Assembly: GCF_004101245.1 (NCBI RefSeq) | Contig: NZ_SCIN01000001.1 | Coordinates: 1,352,546 to 1,416,545 of the forward strand | Reading direction: 5' to 3' | DNA from: Sphingomonas sp. UV9 | GTDB taxonomy: Bacteria; Pseudomonadota; Alphaproteobacteria; Sphingomonadales; Sphingomonadaceae | Length of the DNA stretch: 64,000 nucleotides | In this document: positions 32,865 to 41,234 of the stretch, in pieces | Layout: each line of letters begins with the position of its first letter | Numbering within the stretch: the first letter of the stretch is position 1 | Position numbers and translations under genes: made by a program | The notes under the pieces: generated by a model | Seen by the model: only the letters and a program-made list of their open reading frames with translations | The model's database searches: none | What the model was told of the DNA's origin: nothing

Positions 32865-32956
32865 CACCCGCCGATAGCAGCACTTGGCCGAAAATGGCAA
32901 AGTCGGAACGCGTGCAACTAGGCCCCGCAGTCAGGCCCCGCCAGCGGCAGCGCCGA

Positions 32957-34456
32957 TCACGCGACGTCGTCCCGCGTTTCGGGAACGCGCAGCATCGCGA
33001 GCGCGGCCAGCGCCATGACGACCGCGGCGAAGGCCATCGTCCAGATCGGTTCGGTCGGGAAGAACGCCTTCAGCACCGATCCCATCAACGTCGCGACCAG
33101 CAATTGCGGGAGGACGATGAAGATGTTGAACAGGCCCATATAGATGCCGAGCTTGGCCTGCGGCAGGCTGGAGGCGAGGATCGCATAGGGCATGGCGAGG
33201 ATCGACGCCCAGGCGATGCCGATGCCGACTTCGCTGACGATCAGCAGCGTCGGATCGCGCACCACGAGAAAGCTCGCAAATCCCGCGGCGCCGCACAGGA
33301 GGCATGCGATGTGGGTCTTCACGCGGCCGATCCGCTTCGCCAGCCGGGGCAGGATCAGCAAAGCGACCAGCGCCGCGACCGCATTGTAGACCGCGAACAG
33401 CACGCCGACCCAGTCGCTGCCCGCGTTGTAGGCGGCACTCGTCGCGTCGCTCGATCCGTACATATATTGCGCCACGACGGGTGTGCTGAAGATCCACATG
33501 ATGAACAGCGCGGACCAGCTGAAGAACTGGACGAGCGCGAGACGTTTCATCACGTCGGGCATGTCACCGAAATCGCCGACGATCTGGCTCAGCGCAATGT
33601 CGGTGTTGCCGCCGCGCGCGAGGACGATCGCTGCAAGGCTCGCGACGCCGAACGCGACGAGGAGCCCGCCGAGCAGGTATACTTCCTTCTGCAGGGCGAG
33701 TTCGGGAACCGCGACGATCACCGCGATGCCCGCGACGATCCAGGCGAAGCTGGCCGCGAAGCCGCGACTGGCGAGCGCGCGGGCCGGCGCGGGCAGCGCC
33801 TCGTCCGCATCACGCTCGGCGAACGACGCCATCTGGTCGGGGCTGTATTCGCGCGTGTTGCCGACCGTCCAGAGCACCGCCAGCAGCAAGGCGGCACCGC
33901 CGAACCAGAAGCTGTAGCGCACCGTGTCGGGCACCCCCGCGAGCGCATCGCCCGACACGCCGAGATGCGCGAGGACGAACGGAAAGATCGATCCAACCAC
34001 CGCGCCCATGCCGATGAACGCGGTCTGGAGTGCATAGCCGGCGGTGTGCTGGTCCTTGCGCAGCATGTCGCCGACGAACGCGCGGAACGGCTCCATCGAG
34101 ACGTTCACTGAGGCGTCGAGCACCCACAAGGTCAGCGCGGCGAGCCACAGCATCTTCGCCTCGGGCATCACGAACAATGCAAGCGCGGCGAGCACGGCTC
34201 CGGCGAAGAAATAGGGGCGGCGGCGGCCGAAGCGGGTCCAGGTGCGATCGCTGTAATGGCCGATGATCGGCTGGACGAGCAGCCCGGTCAGCGGCGCCGC
34301 AACCCAGAGATAGGAGAGATCGTCGAGCGATCCGCCGAGCGTCTGGAAGATCCGGCTCATATTGGCGTTCTGCAGCGCGAAGCCGATCTGGATGCCGAAA
34401 AAGCCGAAGCTGATATTCCAAAGTCCGGCAAAGCCCTGGACTGGTTTCTCGGTCAA
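32957..34456 (-). CDS. MFS sugar transporter, SLC45/GPH type (maltose-type)
   Basis: About 499 residues, twelve membrane spans. The start NISFGFFGIQIGFALQNANM is the hallmark of the SLC45-like group that includes the inner-membrane maltose and sucrose carriers of Caulobacter and Xanthomonas. GHYSDRTWTRFGRRRPYFFAG is the MFS loop 2-3 motif, with the Arg cluster of sugar:proton symporters. The TTG at 34456 is chosen because AGGGGAG lies 7 nt upstream and it gives the canonical N-terminus; an ATG 84 nt earlier would add an unusual tail. It is the first gene of sugar locus 1, divergent from the DUF6445-type gene. The promoter region holds a candidate operator shared in type with the TonB-receptor promoter. 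Likely cargo is maltose or a short maltodextrin, inferred from linked amylase genes. Confidence 0.88.
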   Translation of the reverse strand: MTEKPVQGFAGLWNISFGFFGIQIGFALQNANMSRIFQTLGGSLDDLSYLWVAAPLTGLLVQPIIGHYSDRTWTRFGRRRPYFFAGAVLAALALFVMPEAKMLWLAALTLWVLDASVNVSMEPFRAFVGDMLRKDQHTAGYALQTAFIGMGAVVGSIFPFVLAHLGVSGDALAGVPDTVRYSFWFGGAALLLAVLWTVGNTREYSPDQMASFAERDADEALPAPARALASRGFAASFAWIVAGIAVIVAVPELALQKEVYLLGGLLVAFGVASLAAIVLARGGNTDIALSQIVGDFGDMPDVMKRLALVQFFSWSALFIMWIFSTPVVAQYMYGSSDATSAAYNAGSDWVGVLFAVYNAVAALVALLILPRLAKRIGRVKTHIACLLCGAAGFASFLVVRDPTLLIVSEVGIGIAWASILAMPYAILASSLPQAKLGIYMGLFNIFIVLPQLLVATLMGSVLKAFFPTEPIWTMAFAAVVMALAALAMLRVPETRDDVA

Positions 34457-34540
34457 AACGCGGCTCCCCTTGGTCGTCGCTTGTCGGCGCGACGATCCTG
34501 CGGATGCGGCTTGACGCCAAGCGGGGGTCGAAACAACCAT

Positions 34541-34552
34541 GCATACGAATAC
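34541..34552. promoter_or_regulatory. Candidate LacI-family operator, locus 1 site A
   Basis: GCATACGAATAC lies between the divergent MFS and DUF6445-type genes. Its reverse complement GTATTCGTATGC matches the GAATACGTATGC palindrome before the TonB receptor at the inner core (ATTCGTATGC against ATACGTATGC, one difference). The CG-centred half-palindrome is typical of LacI-family sites. Confidence 0.45.
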
Positions 34553-34590
34553 CTTGCCGGACCGCGTGGCCGGGCTGCATGAAGGCCGGG

Positions 34591-35271
34591 ATGACCGATA
34601 CGCCGAAAACCACGCTGCATCGTCTGGGTCGGGAGCAGCGTCCGCTGATCGCGATCGACGATTTCTGGCCCGATCCGGATGCGCTGCGCGAGGATGCGGC
34701 GAGCTTGCGGATGACCGCGATCGGCCCGCATTATCCCGGTGTCCGTGCCGAGGTGCCGCCTCGCCTCGCAGAGACGATGCGCCGGAGGATCGCGCCGTTG
34801 CTGGCGGAGCATTTCGGTCTCGATCCGGCGCCGGCGGTGTCCGAGGCCTATTATTCGCTGGTCACGACCGCGCCCTCCGATCTGGCACCGATCCAGCGCC
34901 TGCCGCATTTCGACGGCGTCGAGCCGCGGCGGATCGCGGTGTTGCTGTTCCTGGGAGAGGGCGAGCAAGGCGGCACCGCCTTTTACCGGCAGCGGTCGAC
35001 GGGGTTCGAAAGCATCGATGCGTCACGGCTCGATCCGTTCAGGACGGCGCTGGACGCGGACGTGCAGGCGCATGGCATGCCGGACGCGTCCTACATCGCT
35101 GGCGACACTGCGCTGTACGCGTGTGTCGCGGTCCAGCCGGCACGCTTCAACCGTGCGCTCGTCTATGCGGGCAATACGCTGCACTGCGCGTATCTTCCGC
35201 CCGAGGTGGTGCTGAGCTCGGACCCGCTGGCGGGGCGGCTGACGTTGAACCTCTTCCTGTTCGACGACTGA
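34591..35271 (+). CDS. DUF6445-type protein with 2OG-Fe(II)-oxygenase-like HxD...H...R pattern
   Basis: 226 residues, no signal peptide. I recognise it as the DUF6445-type family that accompanies halogenase-like genes in sugar loci. Motifs suggest a double-stranded beta-helix oxygenase: LPHFDGV gives H106 and D108, the conserved GGTAFYRQR follows at 127-135, NTLHCAYL gives H198, and GRLTLNLFL gives R216, where a 2-oxoglutarate-binding Arg would be expected. The paralogue at 48913 keeps the same residues with nearly identical spacing. The ATG at 34591 has an AAGG site 5 nt upstream. It diverges from the transporter gene across a candidate operator, so it is probably part of the locus 1 regulon. 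Family function is unproven; oxygenase activity is inferred. Confidence 0.65.
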   Translation: MTDTPKTTLHRLGREQRPLIAIDDFWPDPDALREDAASLRMTAIGPHYPGVRAEVPPRLAETMRRRIAPLLAEHFGLDPAPAVSEAYYSLVTTAPSDLAPIQRLPHFDGVEPRRIAVLLFLGEGEQGGTAFYRQRSTGFESIDASRLDPFRTALDADVQAHGMPDASYIAGDTALYACVAVQPARFNRALVYAGNTLHCAYLPPEVVLSSDPLAGRLTLNLFLFDD

Positions 35272-35290
35272 GCGGCCGCCCGTACACGCG

Positions 35291-35415
35291 ATCCTCCCCC
35301 GCCAGGGGGAGGTGGCGCCGAAGGTGACGGAGGGGGAGGTTACGCAACAGCGGTTGCTCATGCCGCCCCCTCCGTCAGGCTGACGCCTGCCACCTCCCCC
35401 CTGGCGGGGGAGGAT
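35291..35415. repeat. Nested inverted repeat family, copy 4 of 5
   Basis: Outer arms ATCCTCCCCCGCCAGGGGGA and its complement, inner arms GACGGAGGGGGAGG and CCCCCTCCGTC. The apical stem is GCAAC-AGCG-GTTGC. It fills the gap between the DUF6445-type gene and the convergent LacI gene. Confidence 0.9.
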
Positions 35416-35424
35416 TGTGGTTCG

Positions 35425-36447
35425 CTACGTCCCGCTGCTCGCGCGGATTACCAGTCGGGTCGGCAGGGGGGCGTCTTCGGACACTTCGCCGCGTAGTCTT
35501 GCCAGCAGCGTTCGTACGAGTGCCTCCCCTGCCCGACGCGCGTCCTGGGTCACGGTCGTCAGCGGCGGGTTGGTGAGTTGCGCGGAGGCGATGTCGTCGA
35601 AGCCGACGATCGCCACGTCGTCCGGGATCGATCGCCCCGCCGCTGCCAGCGCGCGGATCGCGCCGATCGCGATGCTGTCGCTGGCGGCGAAGATCGCATC
35701 AAACTCGGCACCGCGCCGCGCGAGTTCGGCGACCGCGTCCTGTCCGGCATCCTCGGTGGTGATCGCATCGACCTGCAACGCGTCGTCCACCGTCAGCCCG
35801 GCCGCCGCCAGCGCATCGCGATATCCGCGGTGGCGATCCTCGAGTTCGGGATACCGTCCGTCGGCCGTGCCGAGGAACGCGATCCGGCGCCGCCCTTGCG
35901 CGATCAGGTGCGCGGTCGCCGCTTCGCCACCGCCGCGGTTGTCCGAACCGACCGTGATCCCCGCCGGCCCGGTGCCGACCGCGCCCCAGCGCACCACCTT
36001 GGTCCCCTGTTCGGTGAGATGATCGAGCCGGGCGCGATAGGCTTCGTAATCGCCATAGCCGAGCAGGATGATGCCATCGGCCTTGCGGCTGTCCTGGTAA
36101 TCGACGTGCCAGTCGCCGGATAATTGCTGGAACGAGATCAGCAGATCGTAGCCGGCCCGTGCGCAGGCGTGCGTGATCGAGCCGAGCATCGACAGGAAGA
36201 AAGGGTTGATGGTGGAATCGTCTTCGGCAGGCTCTTCGAAAAACAGCAGCGCCAGCGTGTTCGCGGACTGGCTCCGCAGCGAGGATGCGTGCTTGTCGAC
36301 GGCATAATGCAGGCTTCGCGCGATCGCTTCGATCCGCTGGCGGGTCTGCGGATTGACCGATTTCGATCCCCGCAGCGCGCGCGACACCGTCGGCTGCGAG
36401 ACGCCCGCCAGTTGCGCGATGTCGAACGAGGTCGGACGGCGCCCCAT
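35425..36447 (-). CDS. LacI-family transcriptional regulator of locus 1
   Basis: 340 residues from the ATG at 36447, which has AAAGG 8 nt upstream; a TTG 36 nt earlier is less likely. The N-terminal helix-turn-helix reads SFDIAQLAGVSQPTVSRALRGS with hinge NPQTRQRIEAIARSLHY. The ligand domain has LacI-type segments DGIILLGYGD, ITVGSDNRGGGEAATAHLIAQG and VAIVGFDDIASAQLTNPPLTTV, so a sugar is the likely effector. It diverges from the TonB receptor gene, with a perfect 8-bp palindrome between them. This matches MalI/MalR-like regulators beside maltose loci in Caulobacter and Xanthomonas; a repressor released by maltose is the best working model. Confidence 0.93.
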   Translation of the reverse strand: MGRRPTSFDIAQLAGVSQPTVSRALRGSKSVNPQTRQRIEAIARSLHYAVDKHASSLRSQSANTLALLFFEEPAEDDSTINPFFLSMLGSITHACARAGYDLLISFQQLSGDWHVDYQDSRKADGIILLGYGDYEAYRARLDHLTEQGTKVVRWGAVGTGPAGITVGSDNRGGGEAATAHLIAQGRRRIAFLGTADGRYPELEDRHRGYRDALAAAGLTVDDALQVDAITTEDAGQDAVAELARRGAEFDAIFAASDSIAIGAIRALAAAGRSIPDDVAIVGFDDIASAQLTNPPLTTVTQDARRAGEALVRTLLARLRGEVSEDAPLPTRLVIRASSGT

Positions 36448-36529
36448 CACCAGCGCCTTTGCCGGGGCCGATGTCGGCACCAACCCCGGGGAGCGTGGTC
36501 GAGAAGAGACACGGTCTGCATGAAACAGT

Positions 36530-36541
36530 GAATACGTATGC
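36530..36541. promoter_or_regulatory. Candidate LacI-family operator, locus 1 site B
   Basis: GAATACGTATGC contains the perfect palindrome ATACGTAT (36532-36539), centred on CG. It sits in the 223-bp region between the LacI gene and the TonB receptor gene. A weak promoter (TTGCAA at 36551, TATAGC at 36572, spacing only 15) follows. Site A upstream of the transporter shares its core. Confidence 0.5.
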
Positions 36542-36670
36542 CCGTCCCTTTTGCAACGACCCCGGCCGAAATATAGCCGCCCTGCGACAATCGACGCGAA
36601 AGCACGACGTCGAGGCTACCGACACAAGTCATTGAGGATGCGCGGGATCGTTCCCGCCAAAGGGGTATTC

Positions 36671-39640
36671 ATGAGCAATTTTGCACCGTGCCGCACGCGC
36701 GCCGCGATCGGCGTTTCCACGCATAGCCGCCTCGCGCTCTGCGTCAGCGCCACCGCGCTCGCCGCCGCGCTGATCCTGCCGGGCCAGGCCGCGTTCGCGC
36801 AGGTTGCCCCCGGTGTTCCCAACGCCAATTCGACCGCCCCGGCGCAGGTCGATGCCGTAACGACCGCCGCAGAGCCGACGCCCCAGCCGGCCGGTGCCGT
36901 GCCGGCCGCGCCGCAGGACACCGCAGCAGCGACCCCGGCGGACGACGGCGGCGACGATATCGTCGTCACCGGCATCCGCGCCGGCCTCGAATCCTCGGCC
37001 AAGATCAAGCGCCAGTCGGTCCTGATCGTCGACTCGATCTCCGCCGAAGACGTCGGCAAGCTGCCCGACGTGTCGATCGCGGATTCGCTCGCGCGCTTGC
37101 CGGGCGTGACGGCGCAGCGGCTCGAAGGGCGCGACCAGCGTCTGTCGATCCGCGGCCTCGGCCCCGATTTCTCGACCACGCTGCTGAACGGTCGCGAACA
37201 GGTGACGACCGGCGACAATCGCGGCGTCGAGTTCGACCAGTATCCGTCGGAATTCTTCAAGAACGTCAACGTCTACAAATCAGCCGACGCATCGCTGATC
37301 GCCGCGGGCATCGCCGGCACGGTCGACCTGCGCATGCTGCGTCCGCTCGACCAGCCCAACCGGATCGTCGCGATCAGTGCGCGCGGCCAGATGAACGGGA
37401 TCGACAAGCTCAATCCCGACGGCACGCGCTACGGCTATCGCGCGTCGGCGACCTATGTCGACAAGTTCGCCGACAACACGCTGGGCATCGCAATCGGCGT
37501 GTCCGCGACGCAGACGCCGTCGCAGAACGAGCGCTACAATGCCTGGGGCTATAGCGGCACCGGCACCACGGCCGATCCGTTCCTCGTCAACGGCGCCAAG
37601 CCCTATGTCCAGTCGAACGAACTGAAGCGCTACGGCGGCGTCGCGACGATCGAGTGGCAGCCGTCCGATACTTTCCATTCGACCTTCGACGCACTGTATT
37701 CGCATTTCGAGGAAACGCAGATCCTGCGCGGCATCGAATTCCCGCTCGCGGGGCAGCTGGCCAGCGCCGGTACGGTCGGCGGCACGACAGTTTCGGGCGT
37801 GACGAGCAGCGATGGCTTCGCCACCGACGCGACGTTCGGCAACGTCTTCGGCGTACAGCGCAACGACTATAACCAGCGCAAGGCGGACAATTACTCGTTC
37901 GGCTGGAACAACGATCTGAAGCTGACCGACACGATCCACCTGAACGTCGACGCCAGCTGGAGCCATGCGGATCGCACCGACTTCCTGCTGGAAACCAACA
38001 CCGGCACCGGGTTCGCCAAGAGCGGCGCGGCCGATACCGTCACGGTCAAGCAGAACGGCAACGGCACCTACACCTTCTCGCCGACGCTCGATTACACCGA
38101 CACCAACGTCTTCAAGCTGACCGATCCGCAAGGGTGGGGCAACAACGGCAACCAGCAGGTCGTGCAGACCGGCTTCCTCAACCGGCCGAGCTTCAAGGAC
38201 GACCTGAAGTCGCTCCGCGCGAGCCTGAACGGCGAGTTCTCGAACAGCGTCGTCAAGGGCTGGGAAGCCGGCGGCAACTATAGCCAGCGCAAGAAGACCA
38301 GCGCCTACACGTCCTACTTCCTGTGCCCGCCGGGCGGCGGCGTGAACTGCACGGTCGCCAGCGGTACGCCGCTCAGCAGCACCGTGCCGAGCGAAGCGTT
38401 GCTCGGCTCCAACGTGGCGCTCGATTATCTCGGCATCCCGCAGATGCTGACGCTCGATCCGCTGTATCTCTACAACAATACGCTGCAGTCCGCGTTCGAC
38501 GGCCGGCCATCCGCGCTGGTGCGCGACAATGTCGTGCTCGAGAAGGTGTGGACCGGTTACGCCAAGGTCACGATCGACGGGCTGGTCGGGGACAAGCCGC
38601 TCAAGGGCTCGATCGGCGCGCAGGTCGTGCATTCGGACCAGAGCTCGACCGGGCAGATCGCCAGCGTCGTCGGCGGCGCGGTGACGATCGCACCGGTGAC
38701 GGAATCGGTGAAATACACCAACTTCCTGCCCTCGGCGACGATGTCGGTCGAACTGATACCGCTGGGCTTCGTCAAGGTCGGCGCTTCGCAGACGATGGTT
38801 CGTCCGCGCCTCGACCAGGAGCGCGTGACGCAGGACGTGGCGATCAACCTGACCAACATCGGCCAGACGCCCGCCGGCCTGTTCCCGGTGTTCACCTCGA
38901 CCGGCGGCAACGTCAATCTGAAGCCATACCAGTCGACCAACATCGACCTGTCGTTCGAGAAGTATTTCAGCGGTGGCGGCTATGTCGCGCTGTCGAGCTA
39001 CTTCAAGCACCTGACCGACTTCGTCGATCCGAACAATTCGCTGCCCTACGACTTCTCGGCGCTGTTGCCGGCGCTGACCGCGGCGCAGCAGGCGCAGGTG
39101 ATCGCCGCTGGCCAGACGATCGGCAACATCTCGACGCCCGACAATACCGGTCGCGGCGAAGTGCTGGGCGTCGAGGCGACCCTATCGCTGCCGTTCAAGG
39201 CGATCACGTCGGCGCTCGACGGGTTCGGCATGTTCGCCAGCGGCAACTACACGCAGTCGACGATCAAGTACGGCAGCAACCCGACCGAGGCGATCACCCT
39301 GCCCGGCCTGTCCAAATGGACCGGCAGCGGCACGATCTACTTCGAGAAATCGGGCTTCCAGGCGCGCGCGAACTATCGCTATCGGTCGAGCTTCCTGGCC
39401 GAGGTTGCGGGTCTGTCCGCCAACCCGACCTATCGCACCGCCCGGGCGGAAGCGATCCTGGATGCGCAGATCGGCTATGAGTTCCAGTCCGGCCCGCTGC
39501 GCAACTTCGCGATCCTCGCGCAGGCGAAGAACCTCACCGACCGGCCGTTCGTGACGTACCAGAACGACGATCCGCGCCAGGTGATCGACTACCAGCGCTA
39601 TGGCCGTGATTACTATGTGGGCATCACGTACAAGTTCTGA
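36671..39640 (+). CDS. TonB-dependent receptor of locus 1 (Xanthomonas/Caulobacter type)
   Basis: 989 residues. An outer-membrane beta barrel with plug for TonB-driven import of a large sugar. The start ATG has AAAGGGG five nt upstream; upstream codons in frame are not protein-like. The signal peptide ends ALILPGQAAFAQ near residue 44. A low-complexity linker leads to the TonB-box-like DDIVVTGIRAGLESS and plug (LPDVSIADSLARLPGVTAQR, RLSIRGLGPDFSTTLLNGR). The barrel ends with the aromatic YYVGITYKF expected for BAM recognition. It heads the amylase operon, so maltodextrin is the likely ligand. An intercistronic hairpin follows, typical of a highly expressed receptor followed by less-expressed enzymes. 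Confidence 0.95.
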   Translation: MSNFAPCRTRAAIGVSTHSRLALCVSATALAAALILPGQAAFAQVAPGVPNANSTAPAQVDAVTTAAEPTPQPAGAVPAAPQDTAAATPADDGGDDIVVTGIRAGLESSAKIKRQSVLIVDSISAEDVGKLPDVSIADSLARLPGVTAQRLEGRDQRLSIRGLGPDFSTTLLNGREQVTTGDNRGVEFDQYPSEFFKNVNVYKSADASLIAAGIAGTVDLRMLRPLDQPNRIVAISARGQMNGIDKLNPDGTRYGYRASATYVDKFADNTLGIAIGVSATQTPSQNERYNAWGYSGTGTTADPFLVNGAKPYVQSNELKRYGGVATIEWQPSDTFHSTFDALYSHFEETQILRGIEFPLAGQLASAGTVGGTTVSGVTSSDGFATDATFGNVFGVQRNDYNQRKADNYSFGWNNDLKLTDTIHLNVDASWSHADRTDFLLETNTGTGFAKSGAADTVTVKQNGNGTYTFSPTLDYTDTNVFKLTDPQGWGNNGNQQVVQTGFLNRPSFKDDLKSLRASLNGEFSNSVVKGWEAGGNYSQRKKTSAYTSYFLCPPGGGVNCTVASGTPLSSTVPSEALLGSNVALDYLGIPQMLTLDPLYLYNNTLQSAFDGRPSALVRDNVVLEKVWTGYAKVTIDGLVGDKPLKGSIGAQVVHSDQSSTGQIASVVGGAVTIAPVTESVKYTNFLPSATMSVELIPLGFVKVGASQTMVRPRLDQERVTQDVAINLTNIGQTPAGLFPVFTSTGGNVNLKPYQSTNIDLSFEKYFSGGGYVALSSYFKHLTDFVDPNNSLPYDFSALLPALTAAQQAQVIAAGQTIGNISTPDNTGRGEVLGVEATLSLPFKAITSALDGFGMFASGNYTQSTIKYGSNPTEAITLPGLSKWTGSGTIYFEKSGFQARANYRYRSSFLAEVAGLSANPTYRTARAEAILDAQIGYEFQSGPLRNFAILAQAKNLTDRPFVTYQNDDPRQVIDYQRYGRDYYVGITYKF

Positions 39641-39647
39641 CCGGGGG

Positions 39648-39671
39648 GCGGGGCGGTGGATGCCGCCCCGC
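39648..39671 (+). promoter_or_regulatory. Intercistronic hairpin after the locus 1 receptor gene
   Basis: GCGGGGCGG (39648-39656) pairs perfectly with CCGCCCCGC (39663-39671) around TGGATG. No T-tract follows, so it is more likely a 3'-end stabiliser or partial attenuator than a full terminator. Confidence 0.6.
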
Positions 39672-39719
39672 GAGACCCTGCCGACGGGCACCTGACGGTT
39701 TGAAAACGGGACGCAGACT

Positions 39720-41234
39720 ATGGCCGACCACCCCTTGCGCATCGTCATTGCCGGTGGCGGTACCGCCGGCTGGATGGCCGCCGCAACCTTCGCGCGGTTC
39801 CTGGAAACGGGCTACGAGATCGACCTGATCGAGTCCGATGCGATCGGCACGGTCGGGGTCGGCGAGGCGACGATTCCGCAGATCCACCTGTTCAACGACG
39901 CGCTCGGACTCGACGAGGACGCGTTCCTGCGGGCAACCGGCGGTACGTTCAAGCTCGGCATCGAGTTCGTCGACTGGTTCAAGCCGGGCCATCGCTACAT
40001 GCACGCGTTCGGCGATGTCGGGCGCGACGTCGGACTGCTGCCCTTCCATCAATATTGGCTGCGTGCGCGGTCGCTCGGGCTGGCCGGCGATCTCGGCGCC
40101 TATTCGCTCAACACACACGCGGCTCTTGCCGAGCGGATGCAGCGTGGTGCTGCCCGTACCGCGCGCACGCTGCCGTCGATGCCCTACGCGTATCATTTCG
40201 ATGCCGGCCTCTACGCGCGCTACCTGCGACGCTATTCGGAAACGCGCGGCGTCAACCGGATCGAGGGCGAGATCGTCCGCGTCACGCGCGACGGCGAGAG
40301 CGGCGACGTCTCCGGGCTGGTGCTGGAGAACGGCACGACCGTCGCCGCCGACCTGTATATCGACTGCACCGGCTTTCGCGGGCTGCTGATCGAGGAGGCG
40401 TTGGGCACCGGATACGAGGACTGGACGCACTGGTTGCCGTGCGACCGGGCGATCGCGGTACCGTCGGCGCGCAGCGAGGCCTTCACGCCGTACACGCGCT
40501 CGACCGCACATACCGCCGGCTGGCAGTGGCGGATCCCGTTGCAGCACCGCACCGGCAACGGCGTCGTGTTCTCCCGCGCCCACATGAGTGAGGACGAAGC
40601 GACCGCGACGTTGCTCGCCGGGCTCGACACGCCCGCAATGGCCGATCCGCGGACGATCGCGTTCCGCACCGGCAAGCGCAACCGGATGTGGAACCGCAAC
40701 GTCGTCGCGCTCGGGCTGGCGGCAGGGTTCATGGAGCCACTGGAATCGACCAGCATCCACCTGATCCAGTCGGCGATCTCGCGGTTGCTGAAGCTGTTGC
40801 CGGGGCGCGTCATCGCCGACGCCGACCGGACCGAGTTCAACCGCCAGAGCGACTTCGAATACGAGCGCATCCGCGACTTCATCATCCTGCACTACAAGGC
40901 GACCGCGCGCGACGACACGCCGTTCTGGCGCGAGTGCCGCGACATGGCGGTCCCCGACACGCTCGCCGCGAAGATCGAGCTTTGGCGCGGCAACGGCCAC
41001 ATCGTCCGCGAGCATGAGGAGCTGTTCACCGAAGTCGGCTGGCTTCAGGTGCTGGCGGGGCAAGGCATCATACCGGCGGGCCACCATCCATTGGCGGACG
41101 CGATTTCCACAAACGATCTGGGCGAATTCATGGACACGATCGACAAGCTGAACGCGCGCGAAGTGGTGCAGATGCAGGACCATGCCGCGTTCGTCGCGCA
41201 GCATTGCGCGGCGCCCGCGGGGCTCGGCGCATGA
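39720..41234 (+). CDS. Flavin-dependent tryptophan-halogenase-like protein 1
   Basis: 504 residues, cytoplasmic by sequence. The FAD-binding motif GGGTAGW is at residues 12-18, the catalytic lysine region TFKLGIEFVDW gives K78, the halogenase signature WQWRIP is at 268-273, and the glutamate-bearing PLESTS follows. All features of an active flavin-dependent halogenase are thus kept. Characterised relatives of this TonB-linked group (for example BrvH from Brevundimonas) halogenate free indole in vitro, but their natural substrate is unknown. It lies between the receptor and the amylase, and the amylase start overlaps its stop as ATGA. A role in sugar use is not obvious; modification of a protein or signal molecule is possible. 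Confidence 0.9.
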   Translation: MADHPLRIVIAGGGTAGWMAAATFARFLETGYEIDLIESDAIGTVGVGEATIPQIHLFNDALGLDEDAFLRATGGTFKLGIEFVDWFKPGHRYMHAFGDVGRDVGLLPFHQYWLRARSLGLAGDLGAYSLNTHAALAERMQRGAARTARTLPSMPYAYHFDAGLYARYLRRYSETRGVNRIEGEIVRVTRDGESGDVSGLVLENGTTVAADLYIDCTGFRGLLIEEALGTGYEDWTHWLPCDRAIAVPSARSEAFTPYTRSTAHTAGWQWRIPLQHRTGNGVVFSRAHMSEDEATATLLAGLDTPAMADPRTIAFRTGKRNRMWNRNVVALGLAAGFMEPLESTSIHLIQSAISRLLKLLPGRVIADADRTEFNRQSDFEYERIRDFIILHYKATARDDTPFWRECRDMAVPDTLAAKIELWRGNGHIVREHEELFTEVGWLQVLAGQGIIPAGHHPLADAISTNDLGEFMDTIDKLNAREVVQMQDHAAFVAQHCAAPAGLGA

